Origin: Streptomyces endocoffeicus
GTDB taxonomy: Bacteria; Actinomycetota; Actinomycetes; Streptomycetales; Streptomycetaceae
Reading direction: 5' to 3'
Assembly (NCBI RefSeq): GCF_016741935.1
Contig: NZ_JAERRG010000010.1
Location: 186,001-250,000 of the forward strand
Length of the DNA: 64,000 nt
Below the pieces are notes generated by a model. The model did no database searches. It was not told the DNA's origin and saw only the letters and a program-made list of their open reading frames with translations. Below, one piece after another: positions 9,166-17,984 of this stretch (the stretch's first letter is position 1; the number at the start of each line of letters is the position of its first letter). The position numbers and the translations under genes are program-made.

Positions 9166-10127
9166 ACGGTCTCGTGGCCGCCGGTGGGGGCGGGCGCGGC
9201 CGCCGGGAGCGCGGCCCGCTCGCGCTGGGCGAGCAGCACCCGCAGCACCGCGATCCACACCAGGCAGGAGCCGAGCATGTGGATGCCGACGACGACCTCG
9301 GGCAGATGGGTGAAGTACTGCACGTACCCGATCACGCCCTGCGCGAGCAGTACGGCGAGGAGTTCCAGGACCGTACGGCGCTGGGCGGCGGGGGCCTTCA
9401 CGGCCCGCAGGGTGAACCACAGGGCGACGGTGAGGCCCAGCACGATGTAGACGAAGTCCACATGCAGCTGGGTGATCTCCTGCCAGTTCAGCGGGATGCG
9501 GTGCACCTTACGGGCGTCACCGGCGTGCGGGCCCGCGCCGGTGACCACCGTGCCGATCAGGATCAGCGCGAGGGTCGCGCCGACCAGCAGCCAGGTCAGC
9601 TGGCGCACCGGGCGGGCGATCAGGTCGCGTGGCTCGCCGTCACCCTCGCGAGCCCGCTGCCAGACCACCATCGCGACCGTGAGGAGCGCGGAGGACAGCA
9701 GGAAGTGCGAGCTGACGATGTACGGGTTGAGCCCGGTGAGGACCACGATGCCGCCGACGACGGCGTTGCCCATCACGATCCAGAACTGGGTCCAGCCCAG
9801 CCGGGTGAGGGAGCGGCGCACCGGCGTGCGGGCCCGGGCGGCGATGATCAGCACACCGACGAAGACACACAGGACGTACGTCAGCATGCGGTTGGTGAAC
9901 TCGATGACGCCGTTGATGCCCATGTCGGCGGTGGGCGTCAGGCTGGACGGGGTGCACTTCGGCCAGGTGTCACAGCCCAGGCCGGACTGGGTGAGCCGGA
10001 CCGCGCCCCCGGTCACCACGATGACCACGGCCATCACCACGGTGGCCAGCGCGGCTCGCTCCACGAAGCGCGCGGAGGGCTGCCAGCGCCGGGCGATCAG
10101 CTCGAAGGGATTCAGCGAATTCGGCAC
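9135..10127 (-). CDS. ctaA: Haem A synthase (COX15/CtaA)
   Basis: Membrane monooxygenase that oxidises haem O to haem A for cytochrome c oxidase. The 330-residue protein has about eight hydrophobic helices, the histidines expected as haem ligands (HFLLSS, HVDFVY, HMLGS), and the external cysteine pair of Gram-positive CtaA in GCDTWPKC (Cys52 and Cys58). The start is GTG at 10127 (MPNSLNPFEL); a nearby ATG is out of frame. It converges on the amidohydrolase gene with a 31-bp overlap of coding ends. Confidence 0.95.
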   Translation of the reverse strand: MPNSLNPFELIARRWQPSARFVERAALATVVMAVVIVVTGGAVRLTQSGLGCDTWPKCTPSSLTPTADMGINGVIEFTNRMLTYVLCVFVGVLIIAARARTPVRRSLTRLGWTQFWIVMGNAVVGGIVVLTGLNPYIVSSHFLLSSALLTVAMVVWQRAREGDGEPRDLIARPVRQLTWLLVGATLALILIGTVVTGAGPHAGDARKVHRIPLNWQEITQLHVDFVYIVLGLTVALWFTLRAVKAPAAQRRTVLELLAVLLAQGVIGYVQYFTHLPEVVVGIHMLGSCLVWIAVLRVLLAQRERAALPAAAPAPTGGHETVQPEPAASSR

Positions 10128-10255
10128 CCGCCCATCGTAGGCCGCCGCTTGTGCAGCTTTTCACGAGGGGGTTGTGTTCCGGTAAAGCCGCAGGCCGTAA
10201 GGGCCGCCCCGGGCTATTCCCAGCGGAGCTCGCGCTGCTCCCGGAGGCACCCGGG

Positions 10256-11029
10256 CTACTCCCAGCGGAAGAAGCGGGCCGCCGCGCCCAGCCCCAGCAC
10301 CGCCCAGACCGCCAGGATCCCCAGATCCCGCCATGGCATCCCGGCCCCGTCCTGGAGGACGTCCCGCAGCCCGCCCGAGAGCGCCGAGATCGGCAGCAGC
10401 TCCAGCGCGCTCCGCACGCCACCCGGGAACTTGTCCAGCGACACGATGACGCCACCGGCCACGAGCAGCAGCAGGAAGACCAGATTGGCCGCGGCCAGGG
10501 TCGCCTCGGCCTTCAGGGTGCCCGCCATCAGCAGCCCGAGGCCGGAGAACGCCGCGGTGCCGAGGATCAGCAGCAGCGCGACGGAGAGCGGGTCGCCGTG
10601 CGGCGACCAGCCGAGCGCCAGCGCGATCGCGGTCAGCAGCACGATCTGCATGACCTCGGTGACCAGCACCGCGCAGGTCTTGGCGGCCATCAGCCCCCAC
10701 CGCGGCAGCGGTGAGACGGCGAGCCGCTTGAGCACGCCGTAGCGCCGCTCGAAGCCGGTGGCGATGGCCTGTCCGGTGAACGCCGTGGACAGCACGGCGA
10801 GCGCCAGCACACCGGGCGCCAGGAAGTCCACGGTGCTGCCGTCGGAGCCGGTGTCGACGATGTCGACGGTGCTGAAGAGCACCAGCACCAGGGACGGGAT
10901 GACGACGGTCAGCAGCAGCTGCTCGCCGTTGCGCAGCAGCATCCGGGTCTCCAGCGCGGCCTGCGCCCGGATCATCCGCGGCAGCGGGGCCGCCCCCGGC
11001 TTGGGGAGAAAAGTGCCCGTGGCGGTCAC
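10256..11029 (-). CDS. ABC-2 type transporter permease
   Basis: 257-residue membrane subunit of an ABC exporter, with about six hydrophobic segments after a cytoplasmic N-terminus (RMIRAQAALETRMLLRN) typical of ABC-2 permeases. It overlaps the ATPase gene by ATGA (11026-11029), so the two form one transporter. Substrate unknown. A pair of this type in this exact place, between ctaA and sufR, is conserved in actinobacteria including Mycobacterium tuberculosis, which suggests a link to haem, redox or envelope physiology but does not prove one. Confidence 0.9.
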   Translation of the reverse strand: MTATGTFLPKPGAAPLPRMIRAQAALETRMLLRNGEQLLLTVVIPSLVLVLFSTVDIVDTGSDGSTVDFLAPGVLALAVLSTAFTGQAIATGFERRYGVLKRLAVSPLPRWGLMAAKTCAVLVTEVMQIVLLTAIALALGWSPHGDPLSVALLLILGTAAFSGLGLLMAGTLKAEATLAAANLVFLLLLVAGGVIVSLDKFPGGVRSALELLPISALSGGLRDVLQDGAGMPWRDLGILAVWAVLGLGAAARFFRWE

Positions 11030-11952
11030 GCTCGCAGCTCCTTACCGGTGAGCTCCAGGAAGACGTCCTCGAGGGTGTGCCGCTCGACCGAGATCCGGTC
11101 CGGCATCACCCCGTTCTGCGCGCACCAGGAGGTGACGGTGGCCAGCATCTGGGGGTTGACCTTGCCGGTGACCCGGTACGAGCCGGACGTCAGCTCGGCG
11201 GCCGTGGAGTCGGCGGGCAGCGCCTTGAGCAGCGAGGCCAGGTCGAGCGCGGGGCGGCCGATGAAGCGCAGGGTGTTCTCGGCGCCGCCCCGGCACAGCT
11301 CCTCCGGGGTGCCCCGGGCGATCACCTTGCCGCCGTCGATGATCGCCACATCGTCGGCGAGCTGCTCGGCCTCGTCCATGTAGTGGGTCGTCAGCATCAC
11401 GGTGACCCCGTCGTCCCGCAGATCGCGGATGAGGTCCCAGGTGGCGCGGCGGGCCTGTGGGTCGAGCCCGGCGGTCGGCTCGTCGAGGAAGACCAGCTCG
11501 GGGCGGCCGACGACGGCCATGGCGAGCGCGAGCCGCTGCTGCTGGCCGCCGGAGAGCCGCCGGTAGGTGGTCCGGCCGCAGGAGCCGAGGCCGAGCCGCT
11601 CGATCAGCAGATTCACATCCACCGGATGCGCGTGGAGGGAGGCGGTGTGGCGCAGCATCTCTTCTGCGCGCGCGCCGGAATAAACGCCTCCGGACTGGAG
11701 CATCACCCCGACCCGGGGGCGCAGCGCCGGGGCGTCCGCGACCGGGTCGAGTCCGAATATCCGGACCGTCCCGGCGTCGGGGCGGCGGTACCCCTCGCAG
11801 GTCTCGACGGTGGTGGTCTTACCGGCTCCGTTGGGGCCCAGAACGGCGGTCACGGTGCCCCGGCCGACGGACAGATCGAGCCCGTCGACCGCGGTCTTCG
11901 GGCCGTACCGCTTGACCAGGCCGACGATGTCGACCGCGGGCTCTTCTCGCAT
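11026..11952 (-). CDS. ABC transporter ATP-binding protein
   Basis: 308-residue ATPase of an ABC-2 exporter. Walker A GPNGAGKTT is at residues 39-47, the signature LSGGQQQR near 138-145, and Walker B LVFLDEPTAGLD near 155-166. A C-terminal extension of about 80 residues follows the nucleotide-binding domain, as in drug or lipid exporters of the DrrA type. It is translationally coupled to the downstream permease and divergent from sufR, separated by about 195 bp that contain an iron-box-like dyad. Confidence 0.93.
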   Translation of the reverse strand: MREEPAVDIVGLVKRYGPKTAVDGLDLSVGRGTVTAVLGPNGAGKTTTVETCEGYRRPDAGTVRIFGLDPVADAPALRPRVGVMLQSGGVYSGARAEEMLRHTASLHAHPVDVNLLIERLGLGSCGRTTYRRLSGGQQQRLALAMAVVGRPELVFLDEPTAGLDPQARRATWDLIRDLRDDGVTVMLTTHYMDEAEQLADDVAIIDGGKVIARGTPEELCRGGAENTLRFIGRPALDLASLLKALPADSTAAELTSGSYRVTGKVNPQMLATVTSWCAQNGVMPDRISVERHTLEDVFLELTGKELRA

Positions 11953-12062
11953 GTCCGGCAGTCTACGAATCCCGGGGCCGTCCGTGGGCGGCAGGGCCGA
12001 AAGCCGCGGCGCACGACGATCGGGCCCGGATGCGTCGCCGCAGGTGAGCCCCGGTCTCGGAG

Positions 12063-12081
12063 TTAGGCAGACCTAAGTGAT
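12063..12081 (-). promoter_or_regulatory. Iron-box-like dyad upstream of sufR
   Basis: TTAGG-CAGA-CCTAA (12063-12076) is a perfect 5-bp-arm dyad. Read on the minus strand, TTAGGTCTGCCTAAC matches about 12 of the first 15 positions of the DtxR/IdeR/DmdR iron-box consensus that I remember. It sits between the divergent ABC exporter and sufR. Iron control of suf by DmdR1 is plausible, but the match is imperfect. Confidence 0.4.
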
Positions 12082-12134
12082 GTACCACACCGGAACCGGC
12101 GAACTCCTCGCTTGTGGATCGCGGGAGAATTACG

Positions 12135-12148
12135 CAACAATGGCGTTG
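12135..12148 (+). promoter_or_regulatory. SufR operator CAAC-N6-GTTG at the sufR start
   Basis: CAACAATGGCGTTG is an exact CAAC-N6-GTTG palindrome. That motif is described for SufR at the suf operon promoter in Streptomyces avermitilis. Here it overlaps the sufR GTG start codon (12148-12150), so bound SufR would block the transcription start or early transcribed region and autoregulate the whole operon. Confidence 0.8.
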
Positions 12149-12948
12149 TGAAATACGCGAGCGAGGCTCCGAACGAACGCGCGGCCGAAGCGGCCGCGCG
12201 GTCCGGCACGCCCGCGTCCGCGCCGGAAGAGCAGCACGGCACCCGCAACCGGGTGGCGCGCTCCATCCTCGACCATGGCCCCTCCACCGCGGCGGAGCTC
12301 GCCCTGCGGCTGGAGCTGACCCAGGCGGCCGTCCGCCGCCACCTGGACACCCTCGTCGCCGACGGCGTCGTCGAGCCCCGAGAGAAGAGGGTGTACGGGG
12401 CGCGGGGGCGCGGCCGCCCGGCCAAGGTCTTCGCGCTCACCGACTGCGGTCGCGACGCCTTCGACCAGGCCTACGACAAGCTCGCCGTCGACGCTCTCCG
12501 CTGGATCGAGCAGAGCGCCGGAGGCGGCGAGGCGGGGCGTGCCGCGGTCGCGGCGTTCGCCCGCGCCAGGCTCGCCGTCCAGGCGGAGGAGTACCGCGGG
12601 GCCGTCGAGGCCGCCGCCCCCGGCGGCCGCACCGAAGCGCTCGCCGGAGCACTCTCCGCGGACGGGTACGCTGCTACGGCGCGCAGCGCGCCGGTCGGCG
12701 AACAGCTCTGCCAGCACCACTGCCCGGTCGCCCACGCAGCCGAGCGATATCCGCAGCTGTGTGAGGCGGAGACCGAGGTCTTCTCCCAGCTGCTCGGAAC
12801 CCATGTGCAGCGTCTGGCCACCATCGCCCATGGCGACGGGGTGTGCACGACGTTCGTTCCGAAGACCGGCGAGGTCGAGAAGACCGACACCAGCACCACC
12901 AGGACCACCACCGCATCTGCCAGCACGGCCGGGAGGAACCCCGAATGA
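12148..12948 (+). CDS. sufR: SufR, Fe-S cluster-sensing repressor of the suf operon
   Basis: 266-residue regulator. The winged helix-turn-helix lies at about residues 35-100 (HGPSTAAELALRLELTQ, then a wing with GRGRPAKVF). The C-terminal sensor carries CQHHC (Cys188 and Cys192), Cys205 and Cys233, which can ligate a cluster. It senses cluster supply and represses its own operon when clusters are abundant. I choose GTG at 12148: the frame is open to 12112, but this start coincides with the operator and lacks a clear ribosome site, suggesting a leaderless or near-leaderless message. The stop overlaps sufB by ATGA. Confidence 0.92.
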   Translation: MKYASEAPNERAAEAAARSGTPASAPEEQHGTRNRVARSILDHGPSTAAELALRLELTQAAVRRHLDTLVADGVVEPREKRVYGARGRGRPAKVFALTDCGRDAFDQAYDKLAVDALRWIEQSAGGGEAGRAAVAAFARARLAVQAEEYRGAVEAAAPGGRTEALAGALSADGYAATARSAPVGEQLCQHHCPVAHAAERYPQLCEAETEVFSQLLGTHVQRLATIAHGDGVCTTFVPKTGEVEKTDTSTTRTTTASASTAGRNPE

Positions 12949-14366
12949 CTCTCCCCACGGAGACCGCTCACCCCGAGCTCGAGGGTCTGGGCAACTACGA
13001 GTACGGCTGGGCCGACTCCGACGTGGCCGGCGCCTCGGCCAAGCGCGGCCTCTCCGAGGAGGTCGTACGCGACATCTCGGCGAAGAAGTCCGAGCCGGAG
13101 TGGATGCTCAAGCTCCGTCTGAAGGGCCTGAAGCTCTTCGGTAAGAAGCCCATGCCCACCTGGGGCTCGGATCTGTCGGGTATCGACTTCGACAACATCA
13201 AGTACTTCGTCCGCTCCACCGAGCAGCAGGCCGCCTCCTGGGAGGAGCTGCCCGAGGACATCAAGAACACGTACGACAAGCTGGGCATCCCGGAGGCCGA
13301 GAAGCAGCGCCTCGTCGCGGGTGTCGCGGCCCAGTACGAGTCCGAGGTCGTCTACCACCAGATCCGCGAGGACCTGGAGGAGCAGGGCGTCATCTTCCTG
13401 GACACCGACACCGCGCTCAAGGAGCACCCGGAGCTCTTCAAGGAGTACTTCGGCACCGTGATCCCGGCGGGCGACAACAAGTTCGCCTCGCTGAACACGG
13501 CGGTCTGGTCCGGCGGCTCGTTCATCTACGTGCCGAAGGGCGTGCAGGTGGAGATCCCGCTGCAGGCGTACTTCCGCATCAACACCGAGAACATGGGCCA
13601 GTTCGAGCGGACGCTGATCATCGTCGACGAGGACGCCTACGTCCACTACGTCGAGGGCTGCACCGCGCCGATCTACAAGTCGGACTCGCTGCACTCCGCG
13701 GTCGTCGAGATCATCGTCAAGAAGGGCGCCCGCTGCCGCTACACGACCATCCAGAACTGGTCGAACAACGTCTACAACCTGGTCACCAAGCGCGCCGTGG
13801 CCTACGAGGGCGCGACCATGGAGTGGGTCGACGGCAACATCGGCTCCAAGGTGACCATGAAGTACCCCGCCGTCTACCTGATGGGTGAGCACGCCAAGGG
13901 CGAGACCCTGTCCATCGCCTTCGCGGGCGAGGGCCAGCATCAGGACGCCGGCGCCAAGATGGTCCACATGGCCCCCCGCACCTCGTCGAACATCGTCTCC
14001 AAGTCGGTGGCGCGCGGCGGTGGCCGCACCTCCTACCGCGGTCTGATCGAGATCGGCGAGGGCGCCGAGGGCTCCAAGTCCAATGTGCTGTGCGACGCCC
14101 TGCTCGTCGACACGATCTCCCGCTCGGACACCTACCCGTATGTGGACGTCCGCGAGGACGACGTGTCCATGGGCCATGAGGCGACCGTCTCCAAGGTCAG
14201 CGACGACCAGCTCTTCTACCTGATGAGCCGCGGTCTGTCCGAGGACGAGGCCATGGCGATGATCGTGCGCGGCTTCGTCGAGCCGATCGCGCGCGAGCTG
14301 CCCATGGAGTACGCGCTGGAGCTCAACCGGCTGATCGAGCTGCAGATGGAGGGCGCGGTCGGCTGA
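12945..14366 (+). CDS. sufB: Fe-S cluster assembly scaffold SufB
   Basis: SufB is the beta-helix scaffold subunit of the SufBC2D complex on which iron-sulfur clusters are built in the cytoplasm. The 473-residue length is normal. Family segments include NYEYGWADSD near the N-terminus, FIYVPKGVQVEIPLQAYFRI in the middle, and the conserved C-terminal LFYLMSRGLSEDEA followed by a metal/cluster-ligand region. The ATG at 12945 has GGGAGGAA about 8 nt upstream and overlaps the sufR TGA. A 92-bp gap separates it from sufD. Confidence 0.97.
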   Translation: MTLPTETAHPELEGLGNYEYGWADSDVAGASAKRGLSEEVVRDISAKKSEPEWMLKLRLKGLKLFGKKPMPTWGSDLSGIDFDNIKYFVRSTEQQAASWEELPEDIKNTYDKLGIPEAEKQRLVAGVAAQYESEVVYHQIREDLEEQGVIFLDTDTALKEHPELFKEYFGTVIPAGDNKFASLNTAVWSGGSFIYVPKGVQVEIPLQAYFRINTENMGQFERTLIIVDEDAYVHYVEGCTAPIYKSDSLHSAVVEIIVKKGARCRYTTIQNWSNNVYNLVTKRAVAYEGATMEWVDGNIGSKVTMKYPAVYLMGEHAKGETLSIAFAGEGQHQDAGAKMVHMAPRTSSNIVSKSVARGGGRTSYRGLIEIGEGAEGSKSNVLCDALLVDTISRSDTYPYVDVREDDVSMGHEATVSKVSDDQLFYLMSRGLSEDEAMAMIVRGFVEPIARELPMEYALELNRLIELQMEGAVG

Positions 14367-14458
14367 CGCCACCCCCCTCCCCGCCCGGCGGGGGCCGAAG
14401 CCTCCGCCCGGGCACCCCACTCAGGCCCATCAGGCAGAAAGCGAGCAGTACGACAGCC

Positions 14459-15628
14459 ATGGCTGAAACCATCCCGGCCGGATCCACCACGGACGGCGTC
14501 ATCCAGGTGGGCCAGCCCACCGATGCCCGGGTGAGCGCGCCCGCGTCGTACGACGTGGCCGACTTCCCGGTGCCCCACGGCCGCGAGGAGGACTGGCGGT
14601 TCACCCCCCTGGAGCGGCTGCGCGGTCTCCACGACGGCACGGCCGTCGCCGACGGCGGCGTCAAGGTCGAGGTGACCGCCCCCGCGGGCGTCACGGTCGA
14701 GACCGTGGGCCGTGACGACGCGCGCCTGGGGAAGGCCGGCAAGCCGGTGGACCGGGTGGCGGCCCAGGCGTACAGCTCCTTCGAGAAGGCGTCGGTCGTC
14801 TCGGTGCCCAAGGAGACGGTGCTCACCGAGCCGGTGCGGATCGCCGTGCACGGCGAGGGCGGCACCGCCTTCGGCCACCAGGTGATCGAGATCGGCGCCT
14901 TCGCCGAGGCGGTCGTGGTGATCGACCACACCGGTGACGCCACGGTCGCCGCCAATGTGGAGTACCTGATCGGCGACGGCGCCAAGCTCACCGTGGTCTC
15001 GGTCCAGGACTGGGACGACACCGCGGTCCACGCCGGTCAGCACACCGCGCTGGTCGGCCGGGACGCCACCTTCAAGTCCGTGGTCGTCACCTTCGGCGGC
15101 GATCTGGTGCGGCTCCACCCGCGGGTGGTCTACGGCGCCCCGGGCGGTGAGGCCGAGCTCTACGGCCTGTACTTCACCGACAACGGCCAGCACCAGGAGC
15201 ACCGGCTCTTCATCGACCACGACACCCCGCACTGCCGCAGCAACGTGGCCTACAAGGGCGCGCTGCAGGGCGCCGAGGCGCACGCGGTGTGGATCGGCGA
15301 TGTGCTGATCCGGGCCGCCGCGGAGGGCACCGACACCTACGAGCTCAACCGCAACCTGGTCCTCACCGACGGCGCCCGCGTCGACTCGGTGCCGAACCTG
15401 GAGATCGAGACCGGTGAGATCGTCGGCGCCGGTCACGCGAGCGCGACCGGCCGCTTCGAGGACGAGCAGCTGTTCTACCTGATGGCGCGCGGTATCCCGG
15501 CCGACGAGGCCCGCCGACTGGTGGTCCGCGGCTTCTTCGCCGAGCTCGTCCAGCAGATCGGGCTCCCCGAGCTGGAGGAGCGGCTCATCGCCAAGATCGA
15601 GGCCGAGCTGGAGGCGTCCGTAGGATGA
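14459..15628 (+). CDS. sufD: Fe-S cluster assembly protein SufD
   Basis: SufD is the SufB paralogue that completes the SufBC2D scaffold and helps deliver iron. The 389-residue protein has the Suf beta-helix core, with GREEDWRFTPL near the N-terminus, RLFIDHDTPHCRSNVAYKG in the middle, and the SufB/D C-terminal signature LFYLMARGIPADEA. It begins at ATG 14459 with only a weak purine-rich ribosome site. The ATGA overlap with the following ferredoxin gene suggests coupled translation. Confidence 0.96.
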   Translation: MAETIPAGSTTDGVIQVGQPTDARVSAPASYDVADFPVPHGREEDWRFTPLERLRGLHDGTAVADGGVKVEVTAPAGVTVETVGRDDARLGKAGKPVDRVAAQAYSSFEKASVVSVPKETVLTEPVRIAVHGEGGTAFGHQVIEIGAFAEAVVVIDHTGDATVAANVEYLIGDGAKLTVVSVQDWDDTAVHAGQHTALVGRDATFKSVVVTFGGDLVRLHPRVVYGAPGGEAELYGLYFTDNGQHQEHRLFIDHDTPHCRSNVAYKGALQGAEAHAVWIGDVLIRAAAEGTDTYELNRNLVLTDGARVDSVPNLEIETGEIVGAGHASATGRFEDEQLFYLMARGIPADEARRLVVRGFFAELVQQIGLPELEERLIAKIEAELEASVG

Positions 15629-15948
15629 CCCCGACCTTCGTACGCGTCTGCGCGCTGGACGAACTCGAGGAAGACACCCCCAAGCGGGTCGAGCTCGAGG
15701 GCGTGCCGGTCGCTCTGGTGCGCACCGAGGGCGAGGTGTTCGCGGTCAGCGACATCTGCTCGCACGCGAACGTCTCGCTGTCCGAGGGCGAGGTGGAGGA
15801 CTGCCAGATCGAGTGCTGGCTGCACGGCTCCAGCTTCGACCTGCGCACCGGAAAGCCGTCCGGCCTCCCCGCGACGCGCCCGGTCCCCGTATACCCCGTA
15901 AAGATCGAAGGGGACGATGTGCTCGTCTCCGTCACCCAGGAGTCCTGA
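15625..15948 (+). CDS. Rieske-type [2Fe-2S] ferredoxin in the suf operon
   Basis: 107-residue soluble Rieske protein. The cluster motifs are CSH (Cys45 and His47) and CWLH (Cys64 and His67), with spacing typical of non-haem-iron oxygenase ferredoxins. It has no signal peptide or membrane anchor. It lies between sufD and sufC, overlaps sufD by ATGA, and is 7 bp before sufC. The genetic context suggests an electron donor or client in cluster assembly rather than a dioxygenase partner, since no dioxygenase is nearby. The function is inferred. Confidence 0.93.
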   Translation: MTPTFVRVCALDELEEDTPKRVELEGVPVALVRTEGEVFAVSDICSHANVSLSEGEVEDCQIECWLHGSSFDLRTGKPSGLPATRPVPVYPVKIEGDDVLVSVTQES

Positions 15949-15955
15949 GGCACCC

Positions 15956-16720
15956 ATGGCCACGCTTGAGATCCACGACCTGCACGTTTCCGTCGACGCC
16001 GAGGGCGGACCCCGCGAGATCCTGCGCGGTGTCGACCTGACCGTGAAGCAGGGCGAGACGCACGCCATCATGGGCCCCAACGGCTCCGGCAAGTCCACCC
16101 TGGCCTACTCGCTCGCCGGTCACCCGAAGTACACGGTCACCGGCGGCACCGTGACGCTGGACGGCGAGGACGTGCTCGCGATGTCCGTCGACGAGCGCGC
16201 CCGCGCCGGTGTCTTCCTCGCCATGCAGTACCCGGTCGAGGTCCCCGGCGTCTCGGTCTCCAACTTCCTGCGTACCTCCGCGACCGCGATCCGCGGCGAG
16301 GCGCCCAAGCTGCGCACCTGGGTGAAGGAGGTCAAGGAGGCCATGGAGCGCCTCCACATCGACTCCTCCTTCGCCGAGCGGAATGTGAACGAGGGCTTCT
16401 CCGGCGGTGAGAAGAAGCGCCACGAGATCCTCCAGCTGGAGCTGCTGAAGCCGGCCATCGCGATCCTCGACGAGACCGACTCCGGCCTCGACGTGGACGC
16501 GCTGCGGGTGGTCTCCGAGGGCGTCAACCGGGTCCGCGAGTCCGGCCAGGTGGGCACCCTGCTGATCACCCACTACACCCGCATCCTGCGGTACATCAAG
16601 CCCGACCACGTCCACGTCTTCGCGGCGGGCCGGATCGCCGAGTCCGGCGGTCCCGAGCTCGCCGACAAGCTGGAGGAAGAGGGCTACGAGGAGTACGTGA
16701 AGGGAGGCGCGTCCGAGTGA
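15956..16720 (+). CDS. sufC: Fe-S assembly ATPase SufC
   Basis: Cytoplasmic ABC-type ATPase that energises the SufBC2D scaffold. In the 254-residue product Walker A GPNGSGKST is at residues 40-48, the signature region is FSGGEKKR, and Walker B ends in ILDETDSGLD, the SufC-specific variant. The start is ATG 15956 (MATLEIHDLH); the frame is open further upstream, but that part overlaps the ferredoxin. The TGA overlaps the sufS GTG. Confidence 0.97.
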   Translation: MATLEIHDLHVSVDAEGGPREILRGVDLTVKQGETHAIMGPNGSGKSTLAYSLAGHPKYTVTGGTVTLDGEDVLAMSVDERARAGVFLAMQYPVEVPGVSVSNFLRTSATAIRGEAPKLRTWVKEVKEAMERLHIDSSFAERNVNEGFSGGEKKRHEILQLELLKPAIAILDETDSGLDVDALRVVSEGVNRVRESGQVGTLLITHYTRILRYIKPDHVHVFAAGRIAESGGPELADKLEEEGYEEYVKGGASE

Positions 16721-17973
16721 CACAGTTGCCGGGCCTCCTCGACACCGAGGCGATCCGCAAGGACTTCCCGATCCTGGACCGGGTCGTCCACGACGGCCAG
16801 CGGCTCGTCTACCTGGACAACGCGGCGACCTCGCAGAAGCCGCGCCAGGTGCTGGACGTGCTGAACGACTACTACGAGCGCTCCAACGCCAATGTGCACC
16901 GGGGCGTCCATGTGCTCGCCGAGGAGGCCACGGCGCTGTACGAGGGCGCCCGCGACAAGGTCGCCGCCTTCATCAACGCTCCCAGCCGCGACGAGGTGAT
17001 CTTCACCAAGAACGCGTCGGAGTCCCTCAACCTGGTCGCCAACATGCTCGGCTGGGCCGATGAGCCCTACCGGGTGGACCAGGACACCGAGATCGTCATC
17101 ACCGAGATGGAGCACCACTCCAACATCGTTCCGTGGCAGCTGCTCTCGCAGCGCACCGGCGCGAAGCTGAAGTGGTTCGGCCTCACCGAGGACGGCCGCC
17201 TCGACCTGTCGGAGATAGAGCAGATCATCACCGAGAAGACCAAGGTCGTCTCGTTCGTGCTGGTCTCCAACATCCTCGGCACGGTCAACCCGGTCGAGGC
17301 GATCGTCCGCCGCGCCCAGGCCGTCGGCGCCCTCGTGGTGATCGACGCCTCCCAGGCCGCCCCGCACATGCTGCTGGACGTGCAGGCGCTGCAGGCCGAC
17401 TTCGTGGCCTTCACCGGCCACAAGATGTGCGGTCCGACCGGTATCGGGGTGCTGTGGGGCCGCCAGGAGCTGCTGGAGGACCTGCCTCCGTTCCTCGGCG
17501 GCGGCGAGATGATCGAGACCGTCTCGATGCACTCGTCCACCTACGCCCCGGCGCCGCACAAGTTCGAGGCCGGTACGCCCCCGATCGCCCAGGCCGTCGG
17601 CCTCGGTGCGGCCGTGGACTACCTCACCTCGATCGGCATGGACAACATCGCCCGCCATGAGCACGCCCTCACCCACTACGCGGTCGGCAGGCTCCTGGAG
17701 GTGCCGGACCTGCGCATCATCGGCCCCACCACGGCCGAGGAGCGCGGTGCCACGATCTCCTTCACGCTCGGCGACATCCACCCCCACGATGTGGGCCAGG
17801 TGCTGGACGAGCAGGGGATCGCGGTCCGGGTCGGTCACCACTGCGCCCGCCCCGTATGCCTGCGCTACGGAATTCCGGCGACCACCCGAGCGTCGTTCTA
17901 TCTGTACTCCACGCCTGCCGAGGTCGACGCCTTGGTGGAGGGCCTGGAGCACGTACGGAACTTCTTCGGGTAG
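16717..17973 (+). CDS. sufS: Cysteine desulfurase SufS
   Basis: Pyridoxal-phosphate enzyme that takes sulfur from L-cysteine to a protein persulfide for cluster assembly. At 418 residues it has family length. The cofactor lysine is in FTGHKMCGP (Lys236) and the persulfide cysteine in HHCARPVC (Cys376), the short-loop group II arrangement that needs SufU as sulfur acceptor. The GTG start overlaps the sufC stop as GTGA. sufU starts 11 bp downstream. Confidence 0.97.
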   Translation: MTQLPGLLDTEAIRKDFPILDRVVHDGQRLVYLDNAATSQKPRQVLDVLNDYYERSNANVHRGVHVLAEEATALYEGARDKVAAFINAPSRDEVIFTKNASESLNLVANMLGWADEPYRVDQDTEIVITEMEHHSNIVPWQLLSQRTGAKLKWFGLTEDGRLDLSEIEQIITEKTKVVSFVLVSNILGTVNPVEAIVRRAQAVGALVVIDASQAAPHMLLDVQALQADFVAFTGHKMCGPTGIGVLWGRQELLEDLPPFLGGGEMIETVSMHSSTYAPAPHKFEAGTPPIAQAVGLGAAVDYLTSIGMDNIARHEHALTHYAVGRLLEVPDLRIIGPTTAEERGATISFTLGDIHPHDVGQVLDEQGIAVRVGHHCARPVCLRYGIPATTRASFYLYSTPAEVDALVEGLEHVRNFFG

Positions 17974-17984
17974 GGGCGTGCCGC

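Noticed and set aside
12471..14420. 649-codon minus-strand frame opposite sufB
   Set aside because: It is antisense to the strongly conserved sufB gene and shows no motif of its own.
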